From assembly GCA_045126215.1 (NCBI GenBank), contig JBGVOD010000008.1, positions 1 to 53,537 of the forward strand: DNA of 53,537 nucleotides, read 5' to 3'. This DNA is from SVEL01 sp045126215. Lineage in GTDB: Bacteria > Bacillota > Clostridia > Lachnospirales > Lachnospiraceae. The notes beneath the pieces are model-generated. The model ran no database searches, was not told the DNA's origin, and was given only the letters and a program-made list of their open reading frames with translations. Of the stretch, positions 51,917 through 53,537 are shown piece by piece (position 1 is the stretch's first letter; each line of letters starts with the position of its first letter). The position numbers were made by a program, and so were the translations under genes.

Positions 51917-52046
51917 TATCTTTTTTTAGCTGTAAGACTTCATCAGGAATTTTATGTTTATAGAAAATAAAAGTACAATGAGTATTTACTGAATATGCGG
52001 CTGCAAATAAAGATACTTTTGCAATTAATGATAATATTCTATGCAT
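51909..52046 (-). CDS. agrD: AgrD autoinducing peptide precursor
   Basis: 45 residues, too short for normal thresholds. Three parts typical of AgrD: amphipathic leader HRILSLIAKVSLFAAAYSV; signal core NTH-CTFIF with Cys24 as the thiolactone residue; acidic C-terminus IPDEVLQLKKD resembling the S. aureus EVPKELTQL. The processing end is predicted after Phe28, giving a five-residue CTFIF ring as in staphylococcal peptides. RBS AAGGAGG before ATG; stop overlaps agrB. The N-terminal end of the mature signal is unknown. Confidence 0.85.
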   Translation of the reverse strand: MHRILSLIAKVSLFAAAYSVNTHCTFIFYKHKIPDEVLQLKKDNV

Positions 52047-52097
52047 AATACAACCTCCTTTCCATTCAAAAAGTATAAATGGTAGAAGAAAAAATGT

Positions 52098-52126
52098 ATT
52101 ATAACGTATTAAATTGCAGGATAAAG
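52098..52126 (-). promoter_or_regulatory. Likely agrD promoter with weak -35
   Basis: On the minus strand TATAAT (complement of 52098-52103) has 17 bp upstream a poor -35 (TTTATC), the pattern of an activator-dependent promoter such as one controlled by AgrA. Confidence 0.45.
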
Positions 52127-52155
52127 TACTTTTTTTATCTGAAATTGGTTTTTTA

Positions 52156-52214
52156 AATGGTAAAACATTAAAAAAACGGAAAATAATATACCATAAAAAT
52201 AATGGTATAACATT
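52156..52214. promoter_or_regulatory. Repeat pair and inverted repeat in the agrD / XRE intergenic region
   Basis: Direct repeats AATGGTAAAACATT (52156-52169) and AATGGTATAACATT (52201-52214) differ at one base. The inverted repeat TATACCAT (52187-52194) / ATGGTATA (52202-52209) shares the second copy. Placed between the agr promoter and the divergent XRE gene, they are candidate binding sites for AgrA or the XRE protein. Confidence 0.5.
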
Positions 52215-52286
52215 TATTCTGTTATAAACATTAATGTCCTTTTTATTTATACTTAACTAAATGACATTTAGATTGATGGTGTATGT

Positions 52287-53003
52287 GTGAAAAGAACAAA
52301 AGATAATAAAAAGGAATTGAATAAAGAGATAATTGCAAAGAATATTCTGGAATATAGGAAAAGAATAAATTTATCGCAGGAAAGATATGGCGAAAAATTT
52401 GGCGTAAATGGGACTGTAATATATAATATTGAAAATAAAAAGAATTATCCCAAAATTTTACTGTTATGTAAGATATCTGATTATGAAAATAAGGAAGTGT
52501 ACAAGATTATATCAAATGAAAATTATGTGGTACATCCCAAAATAGAACATATGGAAATACTAAAAGGAATTGATGAAAATATATGCATAAGAGTTTTATT
52601 AAGAGCAATATGTGAAAGATATAAAATATATAGCTTTTATAATGAGGAAAAAATTAAAGGTATTTATAATAAAGAATATATTTATGATTTTAATTCGATT
52701 GGATATATGATTCGCCTTTTTAGAACTATTAAAGGAATATCTTTGGAACAGTTGTCTATGGATTTGAATTATTTAAAAGAAACTATTGATAACGCTGAAA
52801 GTGGAAGTAACGCATTGAGCATATCAGCTATTTACAGAATTAGTAATTATATGAGAATACCAATAGATATCTTACTTGTTGGTAATCTTAAAAGAAAAAA
52901 ATATATAATTGATTATTTATCGTTTTTCTTATTTAATAATATATCTTATAGTGATGAGATATATATTAAAAAATTTATATCTGCGATAAAAGAAAGAGAT
53001 TGA
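52287..53003 (+). CDS. Transcriptional regulator with two XRE helix-turn-helix domains
   Basis: 238 residues, divergent from agr. First HTH at about 17-65 (ILEYRKRINLSQERYGEKFGVNGTVIYNIENKKNYP); second at about 140-195 (IRLFRTIKGISLEQLSMDLNYLKETIDNAESG). No peptide-binding TPR region is obvious. GTG start with a weak ribosome binding site. Adjacent terminator suggests a monocistronic unit. A likely controller of the agr locus or of the downstream secreted protein. Confidence 0.8.
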   Translation: MKRTKDNKKELNKEIIAKNILEYRKRINLSQERYGEKFGVNGTVIYNIENKKNYPKILLLCKISDYENKEVYKIISNENYVVHPKIEHMEILKGIDENICIRVLLRAICERYKIYSFYNEEKIKGIYNKEYIYDFNSIGYMIRLFRTIKGISLEQLSMDLNYLKETIDNAESGSNALSISAIYRISNYMRIPIDILLVGNLKRKKYIIDYLSFFLFNNISYSDEIYIKKFISAIKERD

Positions 53004-53035
53004 AGAGCTTCAAAATAATATTTGGGGCTCTTTTG
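53003..53035 (+). terminator. Terminator after the XRE regulator
   Basis: AAGAGCTTCAAA (53003-53014) / TTTGGGGCTCTT (53021-53032), 12 bp with two G-T pairs, loop ATAATA, then TTG. Confidence 0.6.
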
Positions 53036-53208
53036 TAATTTATGTCATTATTTTTGCATTTTTTGTATTTTTTTGCAATTGTTTTTAGTTATGTACTAGT
53101 ATAATTTATATCATTTATAAAAAGGAAAGAGAGGTTAAAATTGAAAAAAGACAATAATATTTTTGAGCTTTTGCAATTTTTGTACTTATTTTTGTAATTT
53201 ATGTCATT
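53031..53208. repeat. 19-bp direct repeat flanking a small ORF
   Basis: TTTTGTAATTTATGTCATT at 53031-53049 and 53190-53208, 159 bp apart. Both lie in similar T-rich context (TTTTTGCA blocks). Between them is an 18-residue frame (53141-53197) with TTG start after AAAGAGAGG, reading MKKDNNIFELLQFLYLFL. The repeat could be a duplicated regulatory segment. Confidence 0.5.
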
Positions 53209-53274
53209 TTTTGTAGTAAAAAAACTTTTTTTGTTAAAAAAATATATATCCAATATGAAAGCGAGGTAATGAAG

Positions 53275-53537
53275 ATGAAAAGAAAAACAATGAGTAAAAT
53301 TTACACGATGACAATCATTATTATGATGATTGTTATAATGGCAACGACAGCTATGGCATTTGTGCCAAAAAGTTTCAGTTATGTTGGGGATTATCCATGT
53401 CAAAGTTACAGAACTACTTCGATGAAAAAAACGGACTCGTCAGACGTTTATGTTAAGTACAGTAGTGGGACACCTACATATATTGATGTTGAAGTTTGGG
53501 CGTCGGATGGAACTTCAGGTGATGCACAAAACTTAAC
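53275..53537 (+). CDS. Secreted small protein, runs off the window end
   Basis: At least 87 codons with no stop in the window. Signal peptide of about 26 residues ending ATTAMA, then FVPKSFSYVGDYPC and a Ser/Thr-rich beta-type body with SYRTTS and VKYSSG. The layout resembles DUF2712-like small secreted proteins of Gram-positives, a tentative link. ATG 53275 follows AGCGAGG by 8 nt; ATG 53269 is a second choice. Position beside agr suggests it may be a regulated product. Confidence 0.6.
   Translation, partial: MKRKTMSKIYTMTIIIMMIVIMATTAMAFVPKSFSYVGDYPCQSYRTTSMKKTDSSDVYVKYSSGTPTYIDVEVWASDGTSGDAQNL

Noticed and set aside
1..53537. CRISPR arrays, rRNA and tRNA genes
   Set aside because: No regularly spaced 25-40 bp repeats, no rRNA-like blocks and no cloverleaf with CCA-adjacent acceptor were recognised by reading; a tRNAscan-SE and CRISPR search would be definitive.

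Overview
The window looks like chromosomal DNA of a low-GC, anaerobic Gram-positive bacterium of class Clostridia, most likely family Lachnospiraceae. The evidence is strong GGAGG ribosome binding sites, AT-rich codon use, a Clostridia-type S10-spc-alpha cluster with rpsD inside it, the conserved order rplQ, ecfA, ecfT, truA, rplM, rpsI, a flavodiiron protein for oxygen/NO defence, ThrH, and an agrD-agrB-agrC-agrA locus. No rRNA, tRNA or CRISPR array was found.

Layout. 1-8.4 kb: a membrane chemotaxis-type receptor, an asparaginase-family enzyme, three paralogous zinc-ribbon membrane proteins with internal tandem repeats, an RNA-methyltransferase-like protein and a divergent lipoprotein. 8.5-25.1 kb: one long ribosomal-protein run, rpsJ to rplQ, with secY, adk, map, infA and rpoA embedded. 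It has a strong promoter and a long foldable leader before rpsJ, unusually long foldable spacers before rplC, rplB and rpsM, a second promoter before rpmJ and a perfect terminator after rplQ. 25.1-26.1 kb: a decayed circular-bacteriocin operon (precursor C-terminus, SpoIIM/DUF95 protein, ABC permease and ATPase fragments). 26.2-31.6 kb: an ECF transporter module whose two ATPases are fused in one chain, EcfT, a TruA-HAD fusion, then a promoter, candidate L13 leader, rplM and rpsI.

31.6-33.7 kb: a mobile-element scar at the 3' end of rpsI, with 11-bp direct repeats, an N-terminally truncated tyrosine recombinase and a multiply broken glycosyltransferase. 33.7-49.3 kb: mostly intact core or accessory genes (HD-GYP phosphodiesterase, flavodiiron protein, two cation/proton antiporters, AAC(3)-family acetyltransferase, SpoU-type RNA methyltransferase, response regulator, a PurF paralogue lacking the catalytic cysteine, orphan VapB-like antitoxin, ThrH, FKBP-type isomerase, alanine/sodium symporter).

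49.3-53.5 kb: a peptide quorum-sensing island on the minus strand. A 45-codon agrD gene, too short for most ORF calls, precedes agrB, agrC and agrA. It is divergent from a regulator with two XRE helix-turn-helix domains; the shared intergenic region holds direct and inverted repeats. A small secreted-protein gene follows and runs off the window end.

The observations most worth following are the previously unlabelled agrD and its predicted CTFIF thiolactone signal, the circular-bacteriocin remnant, the foldable RNAs inside the ribosomal operon, and a 22-codon Trp-rich small ORF upstream of the cysteine-less PurF paralogue. All calls come from reading the sequence; no database search or folding program was run.
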